Shown here in pieces: positions 1-8,177 of a stretch of 20,666 nucleotides of DNA (positions are counted from its first letter, which is position 1; every line of letters begins with the position of its first letter). The position numbers were made by a program, and so were the translations under genes. This stretch comes from Candidatus Planktophila limnetica. GTDB taxonomy: Bacteria; Actinomycetota; Actinomycetes; Nanopelagicales; Nanopelagicaceae. The notes beneath the pieces were generated by a model that was not told where the DNA came from, did no database searches, and saw nothing but the letters and a program-made list of their open reading frames with translations. The stretch spans positions 1-20,666 of the forward strand of contig JAPOHK010000005.1 in assembly GCA_029979485.1 (NCBI GenBank), given 5' to 3'.

Positions 1-11
1 AGAATCCTGAT

Positions 12-428
12 ATGTCTCTGACAATTTCACGTGCAATTGTTGATCAAATTCTTGAACAGTCGCGCGCTGAATATCCTGACGAAGCTTGCGGTGTAATTCT
101 TGGACCAATTGGTGCAGATACCCCAGTTCGTTTAAAACCAATGATTAACGCTGCCCACTCTCCAACATTTTATGAATTTGATCCAAAAGATTTGTTGGCT
201 CTGTATCGCGAAGTTGATGATAAAGATGAAGAGATAGTTGTTATTTATCACTCTCATACAGAAACAGAGGCGTATCCATCTCGCACAGACATTGCCTACG
301 CGGGTGAACCTGGGGCGCATTACGTTCTCGTCTCTACACGCGAAGAGATTGCACCTGCAACAGAATTTCGCTCGTACCGAATAATTGATGGCAACGTCAC
401 AGAAGAACCCGTAACAATCCTGGATTAA
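12..428 (+). CDS. mec: Mec-type JAMM/M67 metallopeptidase (CysO-cysteine peptidase)
   Basis: Predicted zinc peptidase that releases cysteine from the CysO-cysteine adduct in the sulfur-carrier route of cysteine synthesis; it acts in the cytoplasm. The 138-residue protein carries the full JAMM signature: Glu24 in the DEACG segment, then His80-Ser-His82, Ser90 and Asp93 in the H-x-H-x7-S-x2-D arrangement that binds zinc. Its length matches compact actinobacterial Mec proteins. The start codon lies 11 bases from the window edge, so its ribosome site and any upstream operon partner are mostly outside view. It is followed by cysO and cysM, the same order as Rv1334-Rv1336 in M. tuberculosis, which supports Mec over other M67 enzymes. 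The motif is seen directly; the substrate is inferred from context. Confidence 0.93.
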   Translation: MSLTISRAIVDQILEQSRAEYPDEACGVILGPIGADTPVRLKPMINAAHSPTFYEFDPKDLLALYREVDDKDEEIVVIYHSHTETEAYPSRTDIAYAGEPGAHYVLVSTREEIAPATEFRSYRIIDGNVTEEPVTILD

Positions 429-502
429 GCCCTCTATTCATTCTAGGAATACTAGGCATTCTTGAATTGGCGAAAGATGCACGCTTTAGCAATAATAAGC
501 AC

Positions 503-1737
<1,235 letters not shown>

Positions 1738-1753
1738 CGATACACTTCGCGGT

Positions 1754-2548
1754 GTGAGTGATGCACCTATTGGAATTTTTGATTCCGGCGTCGGCGGCTT
1801 AACAGTTGCACGCGCAATTCTTGATCAACTTCCAAATGAATCAACTCTTTATATTGGCGACACAGCCCGTGGACCATATGGACCACGTCCACTTGCACAA
1901 GTTCGAGAATTCGCATTAGAAACTTTAGATTTCCTAGTTGATCAAGGCGTTAAGGCACTCGTAATTGCATGCAACACAGCAAGTGCTGCGATGTTGCGCG
2001 ATGCACGTGAGAGATACTCAGTTCCAGTTATTGAAGTAATTCAACCGGCAGTTCGCAGAGCGGTTGCAGCAACTCGTTCAGGAAGAATTGGCGTGATTGG
2101 CACACAAGCAACTGTCGATTCAAAAGCTTATTTAGATGCATTTGCTGCTGCTCCTAACTTAACTATAACCTCCGTTGCCTGCCCATTGTTTGTCGAATTC
2201 GTCGAACGCGGAGAAACATCTGGTCCCGAAATTACAGAAGTTGCTCGCAAGTATTTAAAGCCAGTTATAGATGCCGACATTGATACTTTGGTTTTGGGAT
2301 GCACCCACTATCCACTTTTAACCGGAGTAATTTCATACGTTGTTGGCAACGGAGTTTCGCTTGTATCTAGCGCAGAAGAAACTGCAAAAGATTTATACCG
2401 AGTGCTTGTTGAAAACAATTTGCTTCACTCTGCTGCAAAGAATGCTGATCACAGATTCCTGGCAACAGGGGATGCAAAGGCGTTTGAAACTCTTGCACGC
2501 AGATTTCTCGGTCCAGAAGTTGGACGAGTTGAACACCAAAACCTATAA
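1754..2548 (+). CDS. murI: Glutamate racemase
   Basis: Cofactor-independent racemase that converts L-glutamate to D-glutamate for peptidoglycan precursors in the cytoplasm. With the GTG start at 1754 the protein has 264 residues, the normal family size, and opens directly into [13 protein letters not shown] with catalytic-region Asp10. The two catalytic cysteines are Cys73 (VIACNTASA) and Cys183 (LGCTHYPLL). The same frame stays open upstream to 1535, but that part overlaps cysM and has no family counterpart. The gene sits 16 bases after cysM. In M. tuberculosis a rhomboid-like gene (Rv1337) lies between these two and is absent here. No clear ribosome site precedes the GTG, suggesting translational coupling to cysM. 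Confidence 0.94.
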   Translation: MSDAPIGIFDSGVGGLTVARAILDQLPNESTLYIGDTARGPYGPRPLAQVREFALETLDFLVDQGVKALVIACNTASAAMLRDARERYSVPVIEVIQPAVRRAVAATRSGRIGVIGTQATVDSKAYLDAFAAAPNLTITSVACPLFVEFVERGETSGPEITEVARKYLKPVIDADIDTLVLGCTHYPLLTGVISYVVGNGVSLVSSAEETAKDLYRVLVENNLLHSAAKNADHRFLATGDAKAFETLARRFLGPEVGRVEHQNL

Positions 2549-2563
2549 ACCATCCAACTAATC

Positions 2564-2567
2564 GGAG
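2564..2567 (+). promoter_or_regulatory. Ribosome binding site of rph
   Basis: GGAG six bases before the ATG at 2574. It is one of the few clear Shine-Dalgarno sequences in the first operon and fixes the rph start. Confidence 0.7.
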
Positions 2568-2573
2568 ACATAC

Positions 2574-3299
2574 ATGGCACGCAATGATGGACGCACCAAC
2601 GATCAGCTCCGTGAAATTAAATTTACTCGCGGTTGGCTAGATCACGCTGAAGGCTCTGTTCTTGTTGAGTTTGGAAAGACACGAGTTCTCTGCGTTGCAT
2701 CATTTTCTCCTGGCGTTCCACGTTGGTTAAAAGATTCAGGTAAAGGCTGGGTAACTTCTGAATACTCAATGCTTCCACGCGCTACACATACTCGCTCTGA
2801 TCGTGAAAGCGTAAAGGGAAAATTAGGTGGACGTACACAAGAGATTTCTCGCTTGGTCGGTCGTTCACTTCGAGCAATTGTTGACACAAAAGAACTCGGC
2901 GAAAACACAATTGTTATCGACTGCGATGTTTTACAAGCCGACGGTGGAACACGAACTGCGGCAATTACTGGTGCCTATGTTGCCTTAGCTGATGCAATCG
3001 CTTGGGCGAAAAAAGAAGGACATATCAAAGCAACATCTAAGCCACTATCTGATTCAGTCGCTGCTGTCAGCGTTGGAATTATTGATGGAATTCCGATGCT
3101 AGATCTTTGCTATGAAGAAGATGTGCGTGCAGATACCGATATGAATGTCGTGTGCAGCGGTGATGGACGATTTATTGAAGTGCAAGGAACCGCTGAAGGT
3201 GTTCCATTTGATCGTGCACTATTGAATCAACTTCTAGACCTAGCAGTTGGCGGATGCAAAGACTTAGCTGGAATGCAGAGTTCTGCTCTATCCAAATGA
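2574..3299 (+). CDS. rph: Ribonuclease PH
   Basis: Phosphorolytic 3'-to-5' exoribonuclease that trims tRNA 3' ends, using phosphate and releasing nucleoside diphosphates; typically a hexamer. The 241-residue protein matches the family length. Arg87 in GGRTQEI and the GGTRT loop at 124-128 form the phosphate-binding site, and Asp/Glu residues in the CDVLQADGG and DTDMNVV segments are typical of the catalytic region. The ATG at 2574 is supported by GGAG six bases upstream. The stop codon overlaps the rdgB start (ATGA, 3296-3299). In M. tuberculosis Rv1339, a metallo-beta-lactamase-fold gene, separates murI from rph; here only 25 bases do. Confidence 0.96.
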   Translation: MARNDGRTNDQLREIKFTRGWLDHAEGSVLVEFGKTRVLCVASFSPGVPRWLKDSGKGWVTSEYSMLPRATHTRSDRESVKGKLGGRTQEISRLVGRSLRAIVDTKELGENTIVIDCDVLQADGGTRTAAITGAYVALADAIAWAKKEGHIKATSKPLSDSVAAVSVGIIDGIPMLDLCYEEDVRADTDMNVVCSGDGRFIEVQGTAEGVPFDRALLNQLLDLAVGGCKDLAGMQSSALSK

Positions 3300-3919
3300 G
3301 TTCGCCAGTAAAGTTAGTGTTAGCCACACGCAATCAAGGAAAGATCAGAGAGTTTCGTCGGATTCTTGATGCAATTTCTAATGGCGCAATTGAATTAGTT
3401 GGACTGGAAGAGTTTCCTCACACAACTGATGTGGAAGAAACCGGCAGTACATTTAAAGAAAATGCTCTGCTTAAAGCCCGAAGTATCTGCGCTGAAACAG
3501 GTTTACCCGCAATTGCAGATGACAGCGGCTTGTGTGTGGATGCACTAGATGGTGCACCTGGAATTTACTCAGCAAGATATGCCGGAGTGCACGGAGATGA
3601 TCAAGGCAATAATGCAAAGTTGTTGCGCGAATTAGAAAATGTTCCAGAGGGTAAGCGAAACGCTCACTTCACTTGTGCTGCAGCACTTGTTCTTCCTGAT
3701 GGACGCGAGCACGTCACAGAAGAAATCTTCGAAGGCTCCATTCTCTTCGCCCCAATTGGCAATCAAGGATTTGGGTATGACCCCCTTTTTAGACCACATG
3801 GATTAGCAATCTCCAGCGCACAAATGAGCGCAGAGGAGAAGGATTTGATAAGTCATCGAGGTAAATCACTCCGAGCAATAGCACCTCACGTAATCAGTTT
3901 GCTGACCTCACTGGGGTAA
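3296..3919 (+). CDS. rdgB: RdgB/HAM1-family XTP/dITP pyrophosphatase
   Basis: House-cleaning enzyme that hydrolyses deaminated purine triphosphates (XTP, dITP, ITP) to monophosphates plus pyrophosphate, keeping them out of DNA and RNA. Using ATG 3296 the protein has 207 residues and starts with the expected [13 protein letters not shown] substrate-binding segment. Further landmarks are FKENALLKA (53-61), the metal-binding DDSG (75-78), FGYDPLF (159-165) and SHRGKSLRA (186-194). The frame is open back to an ATG at 3254, but that would overlap rph by 46 bases and add 14 non-conserved residues. The ATGA overlap with rph points to coupled translation. The rph-rdgB pair is widely conserved in bacteria. 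Confidence 0.95.
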   Translation: MSSPVKLVLATRNQGKIREFRRILDAISNGAIELVGLEEFPHTTDVEETGSTFKENALLKARSICAETGLPAIADDSGLCVDALDGAPGIYSARYAGVHGDDQGNNAKLLRELENVPEGKRNAHFTCAAALVLPDGREHVTEEIFEGSILFAPIGNQGFGYDPLFRPHGLAISSAQMSAEEKDLISHRGKSLRAIAPHVISLLTSLG

Positions 3920-3964
3920 ACTTTTCCTTATCCGAGTGCGTGAAGTAAGTACGTACCGCTACCC

Positions 3965-3970
3965 AAGGAG
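3965..3970 (+). promoter_or_regulatory. Ribosome binding site of the H1-like membrane protein gene
   Basis: AAGGAG, five bases before the GTG at 3976. An out-of-frame ATG at 3974 is only three bases away, so both frames lie within reach of this site. Protein content favours the GTG. Confidence 0.65.
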
Positions 3971-3975
3971 TTCAT

Positions 3976-4767
3976 GTGGCTGTTAAGAAAACTGCTAAGA
4001 AATCAGCAGCAAAGAAGAGCGCTAAGAAGGTTGCAAAGAAGTCTGTTGCTCGCAAGTCAACTGCTAAAAAAGTTGCCAAGAAGAGCACAGCTCGCAAATC
4101 AGCAGTTAAGAAGAGCGCTAAGAAATCTGCTGCACGTAAGACAACTAAGAAGTCTTCACGTCGCGCAACATCAGTTGATCGTCTAGTCGTTCCAGCAGTT
4201 CCAGTTGGTGGCGCTCGCGGTCGTGTTGATGTAACAACTGCGCCAGCACCACGTGCTGCTGCAAAGTCAGTTACTTTTGATAACAAGCCAAAGCAAGGCG
4301 CTTCTAATCGCGTTGTAGCAATTGTTGTAGTTGGAATTGTTCTTCTTGCAATTCTCGTCTGGTCAAAATCTGGAAAAGATGGCGATGATGCTGCTGCACC
4401 GACAACACCTTCAGCCACAGCAACAATGACTGATGAACCAACTGCAACCGAAGAGCCAACAACTCCTGCTGCAACTGTTGGAACAGTAGAAGCACCAAGT
4501 GCTTTCGTTGCTATTCGTTCAGCAGATGGAATGAATCTTCGCTGGAAAGCTCCTATGGCTACAGAAGGTCTAACAGGATTTAACGTTGAACTTAAGCCAG
4601 CAGGTGGAGAGTGGGCTGTTGTTGCAACAACAGGTCCTACAGAGTTAACACATTCAGTAACTCTTACAAGTTCTGATAGTTGGACTCAGTTCCGGGTAAC
4701 CAGCGTCTATGCAGATGGCCAAACTGCCTCTGCAAAGATCTTCGGTCTCGCAGGTCAATACAAGTAA
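3976..4767 (+). CDS. Membrane protein with N-terminal histone-H1-like Lys/Ala tail and external fibronectin-III-like domain
   Basis: A 263-residue protein of unknown function with a clear modular layout. Residues 4-63 are an almost uninterrupted Lys/Ala/Ser/Arg tract built from AKKS, AKKV and ARKS units, like the tails of histone H1 or mycobacterial HupB. After a Val/Pro/Ala-rich spacer, residues 113-129 form one strongly hydrophobic membrane segment. Then come a Thr/Pro/Ala-rich acidic linker (about 135-170) and a C-terminal beta-rich domain (about 173-258) with fibronectin type III spacing: a Pro start, LRW, GFNVELK, and FRVTSVYADGQ near the end. The positive-inside rule puts the basic tail in the cytoplasm and the Fn3-like domain outside. 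GTG 3976 is the start, with AAGGAG five bases upstream. The tail could bind DNA, RNA or polyphosphate; this is inference. The gene follows rdgB by 56 bases and ends at a strong terminator. Confidence 0.85.
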   Translation: MAVKKTAKKSAAKKSAKKVAKKSVARKSTAKKVAKKSTARKSAVKKSAKKSAARKTTKKSSRRATSVDRLVVPAVPVGGARGRVDVTTAPAPRAAAKSVTFDNKPKQGASNRVVAIVVVGIVLLAILVWSKSGKDGDDAAAPTTPSATATMTDEPTATEEPTTPAATVGTVEAPSAFVAIRSADGMNLRWKAPMATEGLTGFNVELKPAGGEWAVVATTGPTELTHSVTLTSSDSWTQFRVTSVYADGQTASAKIFGLAGQYK

Positions 4768-4777
4768 TTAGTTATAT

Positions 4778-4810
4778 AAAAAAGCCCTCGCTTTGTGCGG
4801 GGGCTTTTTT
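4778..4810. terminator. Bidirectional rho-independent terminator
   Basis: The arms 4778-4791 and 4797-4810 pair over 14 positions around a 5-nt loop, with one G-U pair. The outer part is six A on the left and six T on the right around GCCC/GGGC. The A/T symmetry gives a U-tract on both strands, so it can end the plus-strand gene at 4767 and the convergent minus-strand gene ending at 4819. Confidence 0.9.
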
Positions 4811-4818
4811 ATTGAAGT

Positions 4819-6570
4819 TTATTTAAGCTCTGCAAGAATTGCATCAACGTAGACTGCTATTCCGGTAGGAACTAAGTGAACTCCATCTGGCGCGAAGTAT
4901 TCTGGATGACCTTCTGAAATTTTGTTCCAATCAACAACCTTTACATTTTGGTAGCGTGCGGCAACATTGGCAATTAGTGAATTATTTTCATCTTTCCAAC
5001 CCCGCGGGACTGCAGTATTAACAACGATAATCTGCGGCTGATCTTTAATTGCTTCAAAAATTGAAACTACTTCACTTTCGGTGAGTCGATTGTTATTTCC
5101 CATATTTACAACAACGGGGGCGCCTGCCATGCGAGCCTTATCTTTATTGAGTACTTCAATAAGTTCGGGAGCTTGACGTCCCACGTGAGCATTAATTAAT
5201 CCAACGTCACGTCGGTTGGAGAGTTCATACCTGATACCTAAAATTACTGAGTCACCAGCTACCCACAAACCATCCGATGCATTAGACATTTCTGTCTCAA
5301 CTTCAGCCTGTGAGGTGATTTCCAGCTTAAGCTTTTCAAGGTTTCTTTCACTGATAGCAATTGCATTTGCACTGACTAATGACGTAGCAATAAGTACCGA
5401 ACTTATTGAAACTGCTAATACTGTTTTTTGGCGGACTCGAACTTTTTTAGCTCGATATTTCATGCCTCTAAACCAAGATTCGACGTAACCATTTCTAAAT
5501 GGCAATTCAACCCATCGAAGTGATATATCTGCCAACGCGAAAACAATCAGAATTCGTAGTGCGTATAAGGCCCAACTAGCCCCGGCTAGATCAACGCTTG
5601 GTCTAGTTACTTGAAAAACAATCCAGTGCCACAAATAGATTGCGTATGAACGCTCACCAATCCAGAGAATTGCTTTACCTTGCAAGAGTGGTGCAAAGCG
5701 TGAAGCGGGATGAACCACCGACATAATGATTGCGCAACCAAAAATTCCTGCCAAAGGAAATGCAATTTTGTAGAGCGTTGAGTTACTTTCATCAATAAAT
5801 AAGAAACATGCAAGGATGCCAAGAAACCCAAAAATTCCGATCCCATCGATGACATCTTGTGCTCTTTTGGCGATGTCTTGCTTTAGGTTTTGCGGAATCC
5901 AATTAACGGCAAGGGCTGCGCCTAGGAACAAGCCAATGCTGTGAGTATCTGTTCCAAAGTAGACGTGGCTGACACCTTGAGTTGAATTTGAATCAATACT
6001 GAGCGATACCAACAAAAGTGCAGCACCAGAACCAATAGCAATAAAGAGGGCGGCAGCAGGAATTATTTTGCGACCTAATTGGCGAAGCACAAGCAGCAGA
6101 ATTAATGGCCAGATTAAATAAAACTGGGCTTCAACTCCAAGAGACCATGTGTGTTGCAATAGTGGTGGGCGACCAATTGCCTCGAAATAATCTTGATGAC
6201 GAAATACAAGCCACCAATTCATCATTCCAGTCAGCGCAAATGGAGTATCTGTCAAGAGTCTTTTTATCGTGTCAGGAGCCCACACTCCAATAAACAAAGT
6301 GGTTGTAATAATCATGAACACAAGCGGTGGAAGTAATCGACGTAAGCGAGATTTATAAAAAGCACGCAGATCTAGGCCACCGCTTCGATGTATTGAATCT
6401 AAGAGCAGACGCGTGATTACGTAACCAGAGATTACAAAAAATAAGTCAACGCCAAGAAAGCCACCAGGAATCCATGGAACACCTAAGTGATAAAGCATTA
6501 CTGCGATCACCGCGACAGCACGCAATCCATCGATTGCTGGAATATATTTAATTCCGCGTTGAGCAGACAT
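4819..6570 (-). CDS. OafA-type acyltransferase 3 membrane protein with C-terminal SGNH domain
   Basis: Predicted O-acyltransferase that modifies a cell-surface glycan such as peptidoglycan or a polysaccharide. The N-terminal part (about 1-355) is the multi-helix acyltransferase 3 domain, with IDGLRAVAVI at 13-22, His28 in the MLYHLG segment, GVDLFFVISGY (40-50) and an Arg cluster at 75-78. A further membrane helix near 385-405 leads to a C-terminal SGNH-like domain. There, Gly-Asp-Ser at 439-441 supplies the nucleophile block, VNMGNNN (488-494) corresponds to block III, and Asp562 with His565 in DGVHL complete the triad. Block III reads GNNN rather than the usual GxND. The gene begins 5 bases after its upstream neighbour and is probably co-transcribed. 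The acceptor glycan cannot be told from sequence. Confidence 0.92.
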   Translation of the reverse strand: MSAQRGIKYIPAIDGLRAVAVIAVMLYHLGVPWIPGGFLGVDLFFVISGYVITRLLLDSIHRSGGLDLRAFYKSRLRRLLPPLVFMIITTTLFIGVWAPDTIKRLLTDTPFALTGMMNWWLVFRHQDYFEAIGRPPLLQHTWSLGVEAQFYLIWPLILLLVLRQLGRKIIPAAALFIAIGSGAALLLVSLSIDSNSTQGVSHVYFGTDTHSIGLFLGAALAVNWIPQNLKQDIAKRAQDVIDGIGIFGFLGILACFLFIDESNSTLYKIAFPLAGIFGCAIIMSVVHPASRFAPLLQGKAILWIGERSYAIYLWHWIVFQVTRPSVDLAGASWALYALRILIVFALADISLRWVELPFRNGYVESWFRGMKYRAKKVRVRQKTVLAVSISSVLIATSLVSANAIAISERNLEKLKLEITSQAEVETEMSNASDGLWVAGDSVILGIRYELSNRRDVGLINAHVGRQAPELIEVLNKDKARMAGAPVVVNMGNNNRLTESEVVSIFEAIKDQPQIIVVNTAVPRGWKDENNSLIANVAARYQNVKVVDWNKISEGHPEYFAPDGVHLVPTGIAVYVDAILAELK

Positions 6571-6575
6571 AAGAG

Positions 6576-7373
6576 TTATTTACGCTTTGCAGAACTCTTC
6601 TTTGCAACCTTTTTGGTCGACTTACCTTTTGGCGCAGCGATAGCTTTCTTTGTGCGCTGACTCTCCACGCGAATTGGTCCACGATTGACAACCGTGTCAT
6701 CGGGATTAAGGTTTTCAAGAACGCTCTTTTGAAGATCCGCTAAGCGTGTAAATGCACTTTCAAGTCGAGTACGTGATTGATGAATTGCACTCTCAGCGGC
6801 ATCGAGTGATTGTGTTTGAATGCGATAGAGGCGTTCAGCTTCAGAAATTACACCGGTTAGCCATTGGCGGTAGCTTGAAACTTCAGCAGTCGCACTAGAA
6901 ATAATTCTTTCACCTTCGCGACGTGCTGCTTGTGCAAGTGCTGTTACTTCGCGCCTCTTATCTTCCATTGCACGCTCAGCTGCATCTTGTGCGTTCGCAA
7001 TCATCTCTTCTGATTCAGCTTCAGCGGCTTGAATGTATTTACGCCCACGAGATTCAGCAGCAGAAAGAATTGATGCCGCCTTATTTTGTGCGGCTTCTAG
7101 CGCATCTTTTGCAGCACGAGAAGTCTCATTTACCAGACGATCGGAGGCAGCTTGTGCACGTGCTTCACGCAACTGTGCAGATTTAATCATCGACATCGCA
7201 GTTTCAGTTGCGAGAATTTCAAACTCTTCTTTGCTGAGGGAAGTAATGTCGCGACGTGAGCGCAGGTCTGCGAGTTGTTGTTCTAATTCACGGATGCGGT
7301 CAACAGAACCTGGAGTCGTTTGTTCTTCACCAGTAAAACCAACCCAATTGAGGAAGCTCTTTTTTTCGCTCAT
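6576..7373 (-). CDS. DivIVA/Wag31-like coiled-coil protein with lysine-rich C-terminal tail
   Basis: A largely helical, probably cytoplasmic protein of about 265 residues. Residues 25-215 are rich in Ala, Glu, Arg and Gln with heptad-like spacing. Segments such as KYIQAAEAESEEMIANAQDA resemble the repeats of actinobacterial DivIVA/Wag31 and SepIVA-type scaffolds. The short N-terminus (SFLNWVGF) is hydrophobic and might touch the membrane, but I do not recognise a canonical DivIVA lipid-binding domain. The last 24 residues are a Lys/Ala/Ser tail (KKVAKKSSAKRK) of the same style as the H1-like protein at 3976. Two adjacent ATGs (7376 and 7373) are possible starts; AAGGAAA just upstream is better spaced for the second. 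A role in cell-pole or nucleoid organisation is inference. Confidence 0.8.
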   Translation of the reverse strand: MSEKKSFLNWVGFTGEEQTTPGSVDRIRELEQQLADLRSRRDITSLSKEEFEILATETAMSMIKSAQLREARAQAASDRLVNETSRAAKDALEAAQNKAASILSAAESRGRKYIQAAEAESEEMIANAQDAAERAMEDKRREVTALAQAARREGERIISSATAEVSSYRQWLTGVISEAERLYRIQTQSLDAAESAIHQSRTRLESAFTRLADLQKSVLENLNPDDTVVNRGPIRVESQRTKKAIAAPKGKSTKKVAKKSSAKRK

Positions 7374-7401
7374 CATTTTCCTTGCTGCCGACGGATACGT
7401 T

Positions 7402-7434
7402 CTAGAGACGCTCTAGGGGCTTTAGATTAGAGCC
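7402..7434. repeat. Two adjacent inverted repeats before the coiled-coil gene
   Basis: CTAGAG/CTCTAG (7402-7407 and 7411-7416) is a perfect 6-bp repeat with a 3-nt centre. Almost abutting it, GGCTTTA/TAGAGCC (7418-7424 and 7428-7434) forms a 7-bp stem including one G-U pair. Four T follow on the plus strand only. They lie over the likely promoter and 5' leader of the minus-strand gene at 7373, so they may be operator sites or leader hairpins. Confidence 0.5.
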
Positions 7435-7451
7435 TTTTGGGCCACTGGCAA
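7424..7451 (-). promoter_or_regulatory. Candidate promoter of the coiled-coil/acyltransferase unit
   Basis: On the minus strand a TTGCCA -35-like box (7446-7451) is followed after 16 bases by TAATCT (7424-7429), a weak TANNNT -10. This would give a leader of about 40 bases to the ATG at 7373/7376. Assigned by eye only. Confidence 0.35.
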
Positions 7452-7500
7452 AAGTCCCCGCATGACTACTTAGGGGTTAGAGGCGCTAGTGAGACTGTGC

Positions 7501-8145
7501 TTAATTGCGGTAGATGGCCACCGAAACAGCGATGTACTGCGAGATCCACGCCGCTAAAACAAAGATATGAAATAGCTCGTGAAAGCCAAAATATTTTGCG
7601 TGTCGACCAGGTTTTTTCAGCGCATAAAAAATTGCACCCATTGAATAAAAAAGTCCCCCAATTAGAATCGGAAGTAAAACCCAGAGTCCACCTTCCTTAT
7701 ACAGATGTGGCGTGTAAATCACAGCTACCCAACCTAGTAATAAATAATTCGCAACATATAGCCATCGAGGTGCACCAACCCAAAAGACCCGAAGCGCAAC
7801 ACCAGTGAGGGCACCAACCCAAACAACGACGAGCAGTGTTATTCGATCGCGACCTTCAAGTAATGCAACAGCAAAAGGCGTATAAGAACCCGCAATAAGC
7901 AAATTAATATTTGCATGATCCCAACGGCGCCAAATTATTTTCTTCGCAGGCGACCAAGGAACGCGATGATAAATCGCAGAAACACTAAAGAGCATAATTG
8001 CTGTCACTGAATAAAGTGCAACAGCAAACTTAAGCGAAGAATTGCTTAAAATAAATAAGATAAGAGAAGCAACAAAGACCGCAGGTGTGGCACCAAGGTG
8101 AAACCATCCTCGAAGTTTCGGTGGCGCTGGTACCTGCGTTGTCAT
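7501..8145 (-). CDS. Hemolysin III/YqfA-family (PAQR-like) integral membrane protein
   Basis: A 214-residue polytopic membrane protein with about seven hydrophobic segments, the usual architecture of the bacterial hemolysin III/TrhA branch of the PAQR superfamily. The family's metal-site motifs are present: Ser56-x3-His60 (SAIYH), Asp76-His77 (DHANI) and a C-terminal His189-x3-His193 (FHELFH). PAQR members are proposed to be zinc-dependent hydrolases or lipid-homeostasis proteins; haemolytic activity should not be assumed from the name. The start lies 22 bases after the metY stop on the same strand, so it is likely the distal gene of a metY transcript. No Shine-Dalgarno sequence is visible. 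A hairpin covering the metY stop lies just upstream. Confidence 0.9.
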   Translation of the reverse strand: MTTQVPAPPKLRGWFHLGATPAVFVASLILFILSNSSLKFAVALYSVTAIMLFSVSAIYHRVPWSPAKKIIWRRWDHANINLLIAGSYTPFAVALLEGRDRITLLVVVWVGALTGVALRVFWVGAPRWLYVANYLLLGWVAVIYTPHLYKEGGLWVLLPILIGGLFYSMGAIFYALKKPGRHAKYFGFHELFHIFVLAAWISQYIAVSVAIYRN

Positions 8146-8150
8146 GGCAA

Positions 8151-8177
8151 GAAGCCTAGTGTGCGAACTAGGACTTC
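8151..8177. repeat. Intercistronic hairpin at the metY stop codon
   Basis: GAAG plus CCTAG (8151-8159) pairs with CTAGG plus CTTC (8168-8177): nine base pairs with one bulged A (8173) and an 8-nt loop. It contains the metY stop codon and lies 6 bases before the downstream start on the minus strand. No U-tract follows, so it is more likely an RNA-stability or coupling element than a terminator. Confidence 0.5.

Noticed and set aside
467..502. TTG-started extension of cysO by 12 residues
   Set aside because: The added residues are polar and unlike the family, and ATG 503 gives the expected 93-residue protein.
4000..4165. Possible tandem DNA repeat or minisatellite in the Lys/Ala tract
   Set aside because: The periodicity follows from repeated Lys/Ala codons with varying synonymous codons; it is protein-level low complexity, not an exact DNA repeat.
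7418..7438. Rho-independent terminator on the plus strand
   Set aside because: The stem is followed by four T, but no plus-strand gene ends nearby; it is better read as part of the minus-strand leader.
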